From assembly GCF_900109355.1 (NCBI RefSeq), contig NZ_FOBF01000010.1:62001-126000 (forward strand): DNA of 64,000 nt, read 5' to 3'. Positions 1 to 9,306 of the stretch are shown in pieces; positions within the stretch are counted from its first letter, which is position 1; the number at the start of each line of letters is the position of its first letter. A program made the position numbers and the translations under genes. Below the pieces are notes generated by a model. That model was not told the origin of the DNA and searched no databases. It saw only the letters and a list, made by a program, of their open reading frames with translations. This DNA comes from Nonomuraea pusilla. Its GTDB lineage: Bacteria > Actinomycetota > Actinomycetes > Streptosporangiales > Streptosporangiaceae.

Positions 1-193
1 GGTCGGTCATGGCCGAGACGTCGGTGGTGAGCCGCTCGAAGTAGTGGCGGGAGAGCTGGTCGGCGCGGAACGCCTTCTCCCCCAGCTCGGTGACGGCGGC
101 CCGGCGGTCGGCCATGGACAGGTCGGCCAGGTGCCGTGCGGGCTTGGCCCGGCGCGGCGCGACGAACGTGAGCTGGCCTGGCTGCTGTGACAC
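1..193 (-). CDS. rlmN: RlmN, 23S rRNA A2503 / tRNA A37 C2-methyltransferase, 5' end only
   Basis: The gene runs off the left edge; 64 codons are visible from a GTG at 193, with GAAGG a short distance upstream. The peptide begins [10 protein letters not shown] and contains RHLADL and [18 protein letters not shown], which match the N-terminal helical domain of actinobacterial RlmN. RlmN is a radical-SAM enzyme that methylates C2 of A2503 in 23S rRNA (and A37 of some tRNAs). The CxxxC iron-sulfur motif lies outside the window, so catalytic residues cannot be checked. Its place beside cdsA-frr-pyrH is usual for actinomycetes, although a SUFU-domain gene intervenes on the other strand. Confidence 0.85.
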   Translation of the reverse strand, partial: MSQQPGQLTFVAPRRAKPARHLADLSMADRRAAVTELGEKAFRADQLSRHYFERLTTDVSAMTD

Positions 194-301
194 GGTCCTG
201 CCTTCGCTTGGAGAGTTACGACCAGGGTTAGTGAACGCCCGCGCGGGAGGCGGCATTCCTGCCGAGGACCCCTCGCCCCCGGTTCAGGGTGCGCCACGGG
301 C

Positions 302-331
302 TCGCCTCAGAGTCTCGGTCCAATCTACAGT
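302..331 (+). promoter_or_regulatory. Candidate leaderless promoter of the SUFU-domain gene
   Basis: A TANNNT-type -10 (TACAGT, 326-331) lies 8 nt before the ATG at 340, with a weak TCGCCT 18 nt further upstream. No Shine-Dalgarno sequence precedes this ATG, so a leaderless transcript is the simplest reading. The -35 is poor, which keeps confidence low. Confidence 0.3.
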
Positions 332-339
332 CATCTCGT

Positions 340-1362
340 ATGGCGATTTCCCGGTCGGCGTCCGGTGAGGGGGCGGCCGAGGTCGTCCTCACCGCCGGCA
401 ACCCGTACGGCAGCCGGACGCTCGTGGTCGAGCGCGACGAGGACGCCTCGGTGGCCTACCTGTGCTCGCCCGACGGCACCGTCCACGGCGCGTGCTGGCT
501 CGCCAACCACCGTCCCGCCCCGGCGGTCGTGGACCTCGCCAGGGTGACGTCCAGCCTGCCCCCGATCATGCCGAGGGCCAACACGCTGCACCCGCAGGGC
601 CGCCGCCACCTCGGCCAGCTCACCGCCCTGTGGTTCGAGGAGGGCGACGGCGTCGCGCTGTACGAGAACGACGACCTGCTGGCCGTCATCCCCGGCTGGG
701 CCGACATGAGCAGGGGCATGCCCGGCTACGCCCGCGACGCCGTGGGCGAGTCGCCGTTCGCGTGGGCGCTCTCGGAGGCGCTCGAAGGGCTCGCCCCACG
801 TATCGGGAACGCCAGATCCTACTGGCACTGGCGCTACAGCGAAGGCGCCTGGCCGTCGTTCCAGCAGTTCGCCATGGGCCACCTCGACCGCGTCCTCGGC
901 CCGGCGGGACGGTACTGGGACGCCGGCGGCGACCGCCTTCCCACCGTGGGGATCACCGAGCGCCCGCCCCACGGCGGCCGCGGCTACACCGTGCTGTCGA
1001 CCGTGGGCATGAGCTGCCAGCGGATGCCGACGATCGAGCAGTGGATCGAACAGCCGGGCGCGTACGCCAGGATCGAGCTGGCCGTCGCCACCCGCGACGA
1101 CCCGCGCGACGCGGCGCTGCTGCTGGTGTGGCTGGCGCAGTACCCGTGGCACTCGGTGACCTGGCTGGGGCACGGGCACACGGCCAAGTGGTACCACGAG
1201 CCCGAGACGTTCCCGCTCGGCCCGCAGTACTCGGGGGTGCTCATGCAGGCCAACCCCCCCGACATGCCGAACATGTCCGGCTTCGCCTTCGCGGGTGAGG
1301 CGGTCCGCTGGCTCTGGCTCACCCCGGTCACCAGCGAGGCGCTGGAGGACCAGCGGCACTGA
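340..1362 (+). CDS. Suppressor-of-fused (SUFU) domain protein
   Basis: A 340-residue cytosolic protein with no signal peptide or membrane segment. The C-terminal third fits the bacterial SUFU fold: a YTVLSTVGMS strand, an ARIELAVATRDD strand, a helix followed by YPWHSVTWLGHGHT, and a terminal WLWLTPVTSEALE block. In bacteria, SUFU-family proteins are often immunity proteins of polymorphic toxins, but solitary copies of unknown role are also common. No toxin or secretion gene is adjacent; the neighbours are rlmN (divergent) and cdsA (convergent), so this copy looks like an orphan. An upstream ATG at 289 is possible, but 340 follows a -10-like hexamer at leaderless spacing. Family assignment is by motif; function is unknown. 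Confidence 0.7.
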   Translation: MAISRSASGEGAAEVVLTAGNPYGSRTLVVERDEDASVAYLCSPDGTVHGACWLANHRPAPAVVDLARVTSSLPPIMPRANTLHPQGRRHLGQLTALWFEEGDGVALYENDDLLAVIPGWADMSRGMPGYARDAVGESPFAWALSEALEGLAPRIGNARSYWHWRYSEGAWPSFQQFAMGHLDRVLGPAGRYWDAGGDRLPTVGITERPPHGGRGYTVLSTVGMSCQRMPTIEQWIEQPGAYARIELAVATRDDPRDAALLLVWLAQYPWHSVTWLGHGHTAKWYHEPETFPLGPQYSGVLMQANPPDMPNMSGFAFAGEAVRWLWLTPVTSEALEDQRH

Positions 1363-1488
1363 CGCCCCGCCCCGGCGGCGCGCACCCGGCGGCGTCGGCC
1401 GGAAGCACACCCGCCCTTGGGAGGACAGCCCGCGGTCACCAGGACAGCGGCCCTCGGTACGGCGTCGCGGCGGAGGCGCGGCGTCCCG

Positions 1489-2328
1489 TCAGAAGAACAG
1501 GGTCATCAGGATCCAGACCGGCACCAGCGTCGTGACCAGCGAGTCGAGCCGGTCCATCAGGCCGCCGTGCCCCGGCAGGATGCTCCCGAGATCCTTGATC
1601 CCGAGATCACGCTTGATCATCGACTCGATGAGGTCGCCCACCGTGGCCAGCAGCGCCGCCAGCGCGCCGATCACCGCCCCCTGCCAGAGCTCGCCGTGCA
1701 GCAGCCACGACACCAGCCACGCCCCGACCGCGACGCACGCCACGACCGACCCGGCGAAGCCCTCCCAGGTCTTCTTCGGGCTGATCGCCGTCATCTTGTG
1801 CCGCCCGAACAGCACCCCGGCGGCGTACCCGCCGATGTCGCTGGCCACCGTCACCGCGATGAAGATCAGAACTCGGTGGTCGCCGTCCTCGGGACGCAGC
1901 AGCAGCGCCGCGAACGCCGCCAGCATCGGCGGGTAGAACAGCGTGAACACCGACGCCGTCCCGTCACGCACGAAACCGTCGGTGCCGTCGCTGAACATCC
2001 GCCAGACCAGCAGCACGAACGCGAACACCGCGAACGAGGCCACCAGCCACACGGCCCCGCCCCAGTACGCCGCGGCCTGCATCACCACCAGTCCGGCCAG
2101 GACCGGCGCCGCCGGCACCTTGATGCCACGCGTGCCGAACGCCTTGACCAGCTCAAGCGTGCCCACGCCCACCGCGGCCACGAGCACCAGGAGGAACAGC
2201 TCCTTGATCGTGTACAGGGTGACCAGGACCAGCGCGCCCAGCCCCGCGCCCACCGCGATGGCCGCGGGCAGGTTCCTGCCGGTACGGCCGCCGCCGCTCG
2301 GGCTGGTGCCAGCCGTACGATCTTCCAC
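1489..2328 (-). CDS. cdsA: Phosphatidate cytidylyltransferase (CDP-diacylglycerol synthase)
   Basis: A 279-residue polytopic membrane protein that makes CDP-diacylglycerol from phosphatidate and CTP, the branch point for phospholipid synthesis. The family signature near the C terminus is intact: SMIKRDLGIKDLGSILPGHG followed by GLMDRLDS. About eight hydrophobic segments precede and follow it. A GTG start at 2328 is chosen because GGAG lies 8 nt upstream and the text before it (proline/arginine-rich, to 2472) is not family-like. It is the last gene of the rpsB-tsf-pyrH-frr-cdsA series, all on this strand. A short hydrophilic N terminus rich in Ser/Gly precedes the first membrane segment. Confidence 0.93.
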   Translation of the reverse strand: MEDRTAGTSPSGGGRTGRNLPAAIAVGAGLGALVLVTLYTIKELFLLVLVAAVGVGTLELVKAFGTRGIKVPAAPVLAGLVVMQAAAYWGGAVWLVASFAVFAFVLLVWRMFSDGTDGFVRDGTASVFTLFYPPMLAAFAALLLRPEDGDHRVLIFIAVTVASDIGGYAAGVLFGRHKMTAISPKKTWEGFAGSVVACVAVGAWLVSWLLHGELWQGAVIGALAALLATVGDLIESMIKRDLGIKDLGSILPGHGGLMDRLDSLVTTLVPVWILMTLFF

Positions 2329-2514
2329 AGAGTCTCTCCATGTGCACGGCCCCCGCCTCACCGGCGAGGGCCGTAGGTGCAAGAGCCGCAAGCCCGGCGG
2401 CCCGCCGGGGATGCGCGCCGTCACCCGCGGCGAGCCGCCGAGAGCGGCGTGCCCCAGGTGCGCCGGCCGCACCTGCGGCGGCCCGCAGGACGCGGTCCGC
2501 CGGCGGCGCGCCGC

Positions 2515-3072
2515 TCAGACTTCGAGCAGCTCGGCTTCCTTGTGCTTCAGCAGCTCGTCGATCTTGGCGACGTGCTTCTGCGTGATGTCGTCGAGCTCCT
2601 TCTCGGCCCGGCGCACCTCGTCCTCGCCCGCCTCGCCGTCCTTGACCATCTTGTCGAGGACCTCCTTGGCGGAGCGGCGGATGTTGCGCACGGACACCTT
2701 CGCGTGCTCGCCCTTGTTCCTGGCGACCCTGATGTACTCCTTGCGGCGCTCCTCCGACAGCTCGGGGAACGACACGCGGATCACCTGGCCGTCGTTACTG
2801 GGGTTCACGCCGAGGTCGGAGTCGCGGATGGCCTTCTCGATCGCCCCCATCGAGCCCTTGTCGTACGGCTGGATGAGCACCATGCGGGCCTCGGGCACGT
2901 GGAACGAGGCCAACTGCTGGATCGGCGTCGGCGAACCGTAGTACTCGGCATTGATCTTGTTGAACATCGAGGGGGTGACTCTGCCCGTCCGGATGGTCGC
3001 GAAGTCCTCCTTCGCGACGGAGACGGCCTTGTCCATCTTCTCCTCGGCTTCGAGGAGGGTTTCGTCGATCAC
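2515..3072 (-). CDS. frr: Ribosome recycling factor
   Basis: A 185-residue protein of the normal family length that splits post-termination ribosomes together with EF-G. The N terminus [17 protein letters not shown], the [15 protein letters not shown] region, and the C-terminal coiled part ending [20 protein letters not shown] are all typical. ATG start at 3072. It lies 41 nt downstream of pyrH and 186 nt upstream of cdsA on the same strand, the usual arrangement. Nothing unusual is seen. Confidence 0.97.
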   Translation of the reverse strand: MIDETLLEAEEKMDKAVSVAKEDFATIRTGRVTPSMFNKINAEYYGSPTPIQQLASFHVPEARMVLIQPYDKGSMGAIEKAIRDSDLGVNPSNDGQVIRVSFPELSEERRKEYIRVARNKGEHAKVSVRNIRRSAKEVLDKMVKDGEAGEDEVRRAEKELDDITQKHVAKIDELLKHKEAELLEV

Positions 3073-3113
3073 AGCGGCTCCCTGTCTTCTGGCTGGCGGT
3101 GCGGGCTCGCTCC

Positions 3114-4782
<1,669 letters not shown>

Positions 4783-5135
4783 TGCTCTTTTTCCTTGTGG
4801 GATGTCGTCGTCGTTGGTCGGGCGGGCGCCGGTGCTGCCGTCGTCCGCCTGGGTGGGTACGGCAGGCGCGTGCCGTACGGGAACCTCGCCCGAAGCCTGG
4901 TCCGAGGTGCGGCCCGGACCCGACCGGCGACCGCCGGGGAGCCCAGCCGGGGCCGCGGCGGCCGGCTCGGCCACCTGCACCCGGCCCGGCGGCCCCTTAC
5001 GGTGTCCACCTCGTCCGGCGCGGCCGGTGCGCCCCGGGCCGGCGGATCGCCGGCCCGGGGCGGCCGCCTCGCTCGGCGTCTCACGTCGCCGTGCTCACCC
5101 CGAGCGTTGTTCTGTCAAACGCGCTCGCCGTGCCG
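4783..5135 (-). other. rpsB-tsf intergenic region
   Basis: No gene is seen in these 353 bp. The region is very G+C-rich and contains the perfect hairpin at 5031-5061 and the tsf ribosome-binding site next to 4782. Nothing else can be assigned. Confidence 0.6.
5031..5061 (-). terminator. Perfect hairpin between rpsB and tsf (terminator or attenuator)
   Basis: Two 14-base arms, GCCCCGGGCCGGCG (5031-5044) and its exact complement (5048-5061), surround a 3-base loop. It lies 75 nt past the rpsB stop and about 250 nt before tsf. There is no U-tract, as is common for actinomycete terminators. It could lower tsf transcription relative to rpsB. Confidence 0.6.
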
Positions 5136-6047
5136 TCAGGCCTGCTGCTCGCCCTCGGCGGCGGCCTCAGCCGGCGCAGCCTCAGCCTCAGCCTCAGCCG
5201 GCGCGGCCTCAACCTCAGCCGGCGCGGCCTCGACCGGCGCGGCCTCGGCGGTCTCGGCGGACGCCTGCTCGCCGGCGCCCTGCTCGATGAGCTCGCGCTC
5301 CCACTCGGCCAGCGGCTCGGCGGCGGCCGGCTTCTCGTCACCGCGGGCCGCGCCGGAGCGGGCCATCAGACCGGCGGCGACGCCGTCGGCCACGACCCTC
5401 GTCAGCAGGCCGACGGCGCGGATCGCGTCGTCGTTGCCCGGGATCGGGTAGTCGACCTCGTCGGGGTCGCAGTTGGTGTCGAGGATCGCGACGACAGGGA
5501 TGCCGAGCTTCTTGGCCTCGCTGATCGCGATGTGCTCCTTCTTGGTGTCGACGACCCACACCGCGCTCGGAACCCGGCCCATGTCACGGATGCCGCCGAG
5601 CGTGCGCTCGAGCTTGTCCTTCTCGCGGCGCCGCATGAGGAGCTCCTTCTTGGTGAGCCCCGAGCCGGCGACGTTGTCGAAGTCGAGCTCCTCGAGCTCC
5701 TTCAGCCGCTGAAGCCTCTTGTGCACGGTGGAGAAGTTGGTGAGCATGCCGCCCAGCCAGCGCTGGTTGACGTACGGCATCCCCACGCGGGCGGCCTGCT
5801 CGGCGATGGCCTCCTGGGCCTGCTTCTTCGTGCCGATGAACAGGATCGTGCCGCCGTGGGCGACCGTCTCCTTGACGAAGTCGTAGGCGCGGTCGATGTA
5901 CGACAGCGACTTCTGCAGGTCGATGATGTAGATGCCGTTGCGCTCGGTGAAGATGAAGCGCTTCATCTTCGGGTTCCACCGGCGGGTCTGGTGACCGAAG
6001 TGAACGCCGCTCTCGAGCAGCTGTCGCATGGTGACGACGGGGGCCAT
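5136..6047 (-). CDS. rpsB: 30S ribosomal protein uS2
   Basis: A 303-residue uS2 beginning [20 protein letters not shown], with the expected [20 protein letters not shown] and LGGMLTNF segments. ATG at 6047 is preceded by GGAGG at 7 nt. The body ends near residue 250; the last 50 residues are a low-complexity Ala/Glu/Pro tail with repeated EAAPAE units, a common but variable actinomycete extension. A 9-bp hairpin lies 21-41 nt upstream of the start. tsf follows after a 353-bp gap. Confidence 0.96.
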   Translation of the reverse strand: MAPVVTMRQLLESGVHFGHQTRRWNPKMKRFIFTERNGIYIIDLQKSLSYIDRAYDFVKETVAHGGTILFIGTKKQAQEAIAEQAARVGMPYVNQRWLGGMLTNFSTVHKRLQRLKELEELDFDNVAGSGLTKKELLMRRREKDKLERTLGGIRDMGRVPSAVWVVDTKKEHIAISEAKKLGIPVVAILDTNCDPDEVDYPIPGNDDAIRAVGLLTRVVADGVAAGLMARSGAARGDEKPAAAEPLAEWERELIEQGAGEQASAETAEAAPVEAAPAEVEAAPAEAEAEAAPAEAAAEGEQQA

Positions 6048-6067
6048 GTGATGGTCCTCCAGGTCTG

Positions 6068-6088
6068 GCGCCCCGCGGTGCGGGGCGC
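6068..6088 (-). promoter_or_regulatory. Hairpin in the rpsB leader
   Basis: The arms GCGCCCCGC and GCGGGGCGC (9 perfect pairs) enclose a 3-base loop, ending 21 nt upstream of the rpsB start. Ribosomal protein S2 leaders are known autoregulatory targets in several bacteria; whether this hairpin serves that role is not shown by the sequence. Confidence 0.35.
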
Positions 6089-6432
6089 GGTTCTCGGTTG
6101 TGCCGCGGCAGCGCGTCGTCTGCCGCCCCTGATGCCCCGAAACCGCTCCAGCCGGGCCCGAGGACCCGGACCGACGGAGCGATCCGCGATGGGGCATGCG
6201 AAGTCGGCCTGCTGTCACAGGCCACCGAAAAGTCTACCTCCCACGCCACCCCCGGCTGACCGCCGGAGGTCGACGTCCGCGCCCGTCGCGGGGAACCACG
6301 GGCCCGCGGCGGGCCGCGGACCACCGCCCAAGCGCCGCCGCCTCACCAGCCAGAGAGCCCCCTGAGGCTGGACGCGCCCGGGGTCCCGCGGGACCGAGAA
6401 CCCGACAAGCCCCGCAGCCAGGCCACGCCCGA

Positions 6433-6860
6433 GACCCGCAGCCCAACGAAACCGCCGGCCCGCACGCCCCTCCAGCCCGACCACCCCCGGGACCCGCAGC
6501 CCAGCAGGACCGCCGGCCCGACACACCCTTCAGCCTGGCCACGCCCGAGACCCGCAGCCCAGCAGGACCGCCGGCCCGACACGCCCTTCAGCCTGGCCGC
6601 GCCCGGGACCGGTAGCCCGGCACGCCCTTCAGCTCAGCCCCAGGTCCCTGCGGGACCGCCGGCCCCGACACGGCCCTTCAGCCTGGCCGCCCGCCGCCTC
6701 CGCAGTCGCGCAGGAGCGGAGACGACGGCAGGACCGCCGACCTGGCCCCGGCAGCCCCACGGAGGCCGGGAGCGCGGCAAGACCATCAACCTGACCACCC
6801 CTGGCCTCGGCAGTCCCACGGAGGCCAGGGGCACGGCAGGACCATCAACCTGACCGCCCC
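6433..6860. repeat. Two degenerate tandem repeat families, 58-bp then 49-59-bp units
   Basis: Starts of GACCCGCAGCCCA-like units fall at 6433, 6491, 6549 and (degenerate) 6607, an exact 58-bp period. A second family, marked by GACCATCAACCTGACC, starts at 6781 and 6840 with a weaker copy at 6732. Both continue in one direction without a plausible coding frame. Confidence 0.7.
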
Positions 6861-6902
6861 GGCCCCCGGTCACGCCAGGAGCCGGGAGCACGGCGTGTCC
6901 CC

Positions 6903-7526
6903 TCAGCCTGGGCTCACGGCCGGGTGGCCGTGGTCCTCCGTGGGCAGGCCTGGCACCGGTCGGGCCGCCACGGGGAAGAGGTTGACCTGCACCTCGGCGA
7001 TCCGCGCGCCGCTCGGCGCGTCCTCCTCCGGCCGCCGCCTGGCCACGTACGGCTGCAACAGCTCGTCGATCTGGTCGGCCAGCCGTGCGAGCTCGGCCGC
7101 GTCGGCCCTGATCCTCACCCGCTGGAAGCGGGTGGCCTCACGCCACTCCTCCGGCTCCTGGTCCAGGGCGGACAGCGCGCGCTCGACCTCCTCGTTCGCG
7201 ATCCTGCGCAGGGCCGCGATCAGGGCCACCTTCGCGTCACGCACCTCGGGCCCGTCGTCCGGCTCGACGCCGACGGCGAACGCCACCGGCCGCCACAGGC
7301 GCTCCCGCCCGTCGCCGCGCGGGGGCGCGTCCTCGACGAAGCCGTACTTGGCGAGCATCCGCAGGTGGTAGCTCGCCGCGCTGGGCGTGATGCCCGCGCT
7401 CTCGGCCACCTCGGTCGCGGTGGCGCTGCCCTGGACGCCGAGCCTGTTGAGTATCGCCAGGCGCGCGGGATGGGCGAGGGCCCTCATGGCCTTGGGATCG
7501 CTCAGCCCCTCACTGTCCCGTGTCAT
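6903..7526 (-). CDS. ArsR-family winged-helix repressor
   Basis: A 207-residue regulator. Residues about 10-85 form an ArsR-type winged helix (PKAMRALAHPARLAILNRL, then ATEVAESAGITPSAASYHLR and MLAKYGFVED). The longer C-terminal half is Arg/Glu-rich and helical, probably for dimerisation or ligand sensing; no Cys-based metal site is visible. The ATG at 7526 lies 6 nt after TACGGT and has no good Shine-Dalgarno, suggesting a leaderless message. It is divergent from an MFS transporter whose promoter carries three copies of TGAAGG-N4-CCTTCA, so it most likely represses that transporter and perhaps itself. The pair interrupts the usual run of genes between rpsB and the M23 peptidase. Confidence 0.88.
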   Translation of the reverse strand: MTRDSEGLSDPKAMRALAHPARLAILNRLGVQGSATATEVAESAGITPSAASYHLRMLAKYGFVEDAPPRGDGRERLWRPVAFAVGVEPDDGPEVRDAKVALIAALRRIANEEVERALSALDQEPEEWREATRFQRVRIRADAAELARLADQIDELLQPYVARRRPEEDAPSGARIAEVQVNLFPVAARPVPGLPTEDHGHPAVSPG

Positions 7527-7568
7527 GCGCCCACCGTACCCGGCCGGTCGCGGAGGATCGCCGATATG

Positions 7569-7629
7569 TGAAGGATTGCCTTCACGACTCTGAAGGATTA
7601 CCTTCATAACTTATGAAGCGTTCCCTTCA
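7569..7629. promoter_or_regulatory. Three operator copies over the MFS promoter
   Basis: Three 16-bp palindromes, TGAAGGATTGCCTTCA (7569-7584), TGAAGGATTACCTTCA (7591-7606) and the imperfect TGAAGCGTTCCCTTCA (7614-7629), have centres 22 and 23 bp apart, about two helical turns. They cover the -35, the -10 and the first codons of the MFS gene. The best candidate binder is the adjacent ArsR protein. Confidence 0.8.
7576..7604 (+). promoter_or_regulatory. Promoter of the MFS transporter
   Basis: TTGCCT (7576-7581), a 17-nt spacer and TACCTT (7599-7604) fit a housekeeping promoter. The ATG at 7613 begins 8 nt after the -10 and has no Shine-Dalgarno, so the transcript is probably leaderless. Operator copies overlap both hexamers. 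Confidence 0.6.
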
Positions 7630-8956
7630 CATCTCGCCGGAGGACGCGGACACCGCCGCGCCGGCGCCGCCCCCGCCCCTGCGCAGGCAGCGCGACTACC
7701 GCCTGCTCTGGACCGCGCGAACCATCTCCGTGACCGGCTCCGAAGTGTCCAAGCTGGCCGTCCCCCTGACCGCCGTGACCCTGCTGACGGCGTCCCCCTT
7801 CGAGATGGGCCTGCTGACCGCCGCCGCCTCGATCCCCGCCCTGCTGCTCGGCCTGCAGGCAGGAGCCGTCGCCGACCGCCTCACCCGGCACCGGCCCCTG
7901 ATGATCGGCTGCGAGCTGGTCTCCTGCGCGGCCGCCGCCACCGTCCCGCTCGCCTGGCTGCTCGGCGTACTCACCGTTCCGTGGCTCGTCGCCGTCGCCC
8001 TGGTGATCGGCGCCGCCGGAGTGCTCTTCCGCGCCGCGAACTTCCCCCACATCGCCGCCGTCGTCCACCCCGACCAGCGCACGGAGGCCATGGCGGGCTT
8101 CCACGCCTCGTACTCCGTCGCCTCCGTCGGCGGGCCCGGCCTCGCCGGCCTGCTCGTCCAGGTGCTCACCGCGCCCCTGGCCGTGCTCGCGGAGGCCCTG
8201 ACCTTCCTCGCCTCCGCCCTCCTCCTCCGCTCCATCCGCACCGAGGAACGCCACGAACCCGCCGCCTCACGCGGCATCCGGCGGGACGTGGCCGAGGGGC
8301 TGCGCATCACCGTCACCAACCGCACCCTGCGCGCCCTGCTCGGAGCAGGCGTCACCATCAACTTCTTCGCCATGGCGTACACCGCCGTCTCCATGCTCTA
8401 CATGGTCAACACCCTCGGCATCCCGAAGGGGCTCATCGGCGTGCTGATCGCGCTCAGCGGGCTGGGAGGCATCGCCGGCGCCTGGCTCACCGCCCGGCTG
8501 TCCAAGCGGTACGGCGAGAACCGGGTCCTGCTCGCCTCCGTCCTGTTCTTCCCCATCGAGATCCTGGCCGTGGGCCTGCTCACCGGTCCACTGTGGTGGA
8601 AACTCGCCGTCCTCGCCGTGACCGGGACCATCACCGGCGGCATCGTCGTCGCCTTCGCCACCTGCATGGGCGCGATCATGTTCATCGAGACGGCGCCCGA
8701 GCTGCGCGGCCGGGTGAACGCGACCACCACGTTCGCCGTCCAGGGGGTCCTGGCGCTGGGCGGGCTCGCGGGCGGCGCGCTCGCGGAACTCGTCGGCCTG
8801 CGCCCCGTCGTCCTCCTCTCGGCAGCCGGCATCGCCCTGAGCACCATCTGGATCTGGACGTCCCCGCTACGCCCCCGCCCCTCCCGCCCTTCCACGAGCC
8901 TCCCGCCCCGCACCACCTGGGAAAACCCCCACCCCAAACGCCAACCCCTGGTCTGA
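7613..8956 (+). CDS. MFS transporter, DHA3/EntS-like exporter
   Basis: A 447-residue protein with about twelve hydrophobic segments starting near residue 35. The cytoplasmic loop after TM2 reads AGAVADRLTRHRP, an MFS motif-A-like element, and the second half repeats it as ARLSKRYGENR. The layout resembles MefA/EntS-type drug or siderophore exporters. Substrate cannot be told. The C terminus is a short Pro/Arg-rich tail. It is controlled by the promoter and triple operator described above, with divergent ArsR. Confidence 0.85.
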   Translation: MKRSLHISPEDADTAAPAPPPPLRRQRDYRLLWTARTISVTGSEVSKLAVPLTAVTLLTASPFEMGLLTAAASIPALLLGLQAGAVADRLTRHRPLMIGCELVSCAAAATVPLAWLLGVLTVPWLVAVALVIGAAGVLFRAANFPHIAAVVHPDQRTEAMAGFHASYSVASVGGPGLAGLLVQVLTAPLAVLAEALTFLASALLLRSIRTEERHEPAASRGIRRDVAEGLRITVTNRTLRALLGAGVTINFFAMAYTAVSMLYMVNTLGIPKGLIGVLIALSGLGGIAGAWLTARLSKRYGENRVLLASVLFFPIEILAVGLLTGPLWWKLAVLAVTGTITGGIVVAFATCMGAIMFIETAPELRGRVNATTTFAVQGVLALGGLAGGALAELVGLRPVVLLSAAGIALSTIWIWTSPLRPRPSRPSTSLPPRTTWENPHPKRQPLV

Positions 8957-9306
8957 ACAAGAACCCCCACCCACCTCCATCACCCACGGGAAGCTTCCAG
9001 GCCCTCTCTCGACCAGCCACCCCAACGCCCAGACCGTTCCCCCGACCAGCCAGCCAGACGCCCAGACCATCCCCCGACCAGTCAGCCGAAACGCTCAGGC
9101 CCGTCTCCCGACCAGTCAGCCCAAACGCTCAGGCCCGTCCCCCGACCGGCCAGCCCAAGAACCCACAGCCGCTTCCTCCCCCGGCCACCAGAGGCCCGGC
9201 CTCTTCCGCCGCCAGGCGCACACGCCCGCAGGTCACACAGCCGGTTTTCCACAGAACCGGATTCGCCCACCCGCGGCGCCCGCAGCGCCCACCACACTCC
9301 GTCCTC
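8957..9306. other. Gap between MFS gene and M23 peptidase
   Basis: No gene is supported. The gap holds a Pro-codon-like C-rich stretch, the 33-bp repeat array at 9004-9165, and unremarkable sequence up to the peptidase. No promoter stands out. Confidence 0.5.
9004..9165. repeat. 33-bp tandem repeat, five copies
   Basis: The core CGACCAG recurs at 9010, 9043, 9075, 9109 and (as CGACCGG) 9143, giving spacings of 33, 32, 34 and 34 bp. Each copy continues with a CAGCC...ACGCYCAGRCC stretch. Confidence 0.75.

Larger units (their letters stand above)
6048..6902. other. rpsB upstream region and repeat-filled gap
   Basis: No gene is supported here. From the rpsB side it holds a leader hairpin (6068-6088), a palindromic GGCCTG/CAGGCC pair (6206-6223), and then tandem repeats from about 6433 to 6860 leading to the end of the ArsR gene. 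The open frames across the repeats are repetitive and family-less. Confidence 0.6.
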
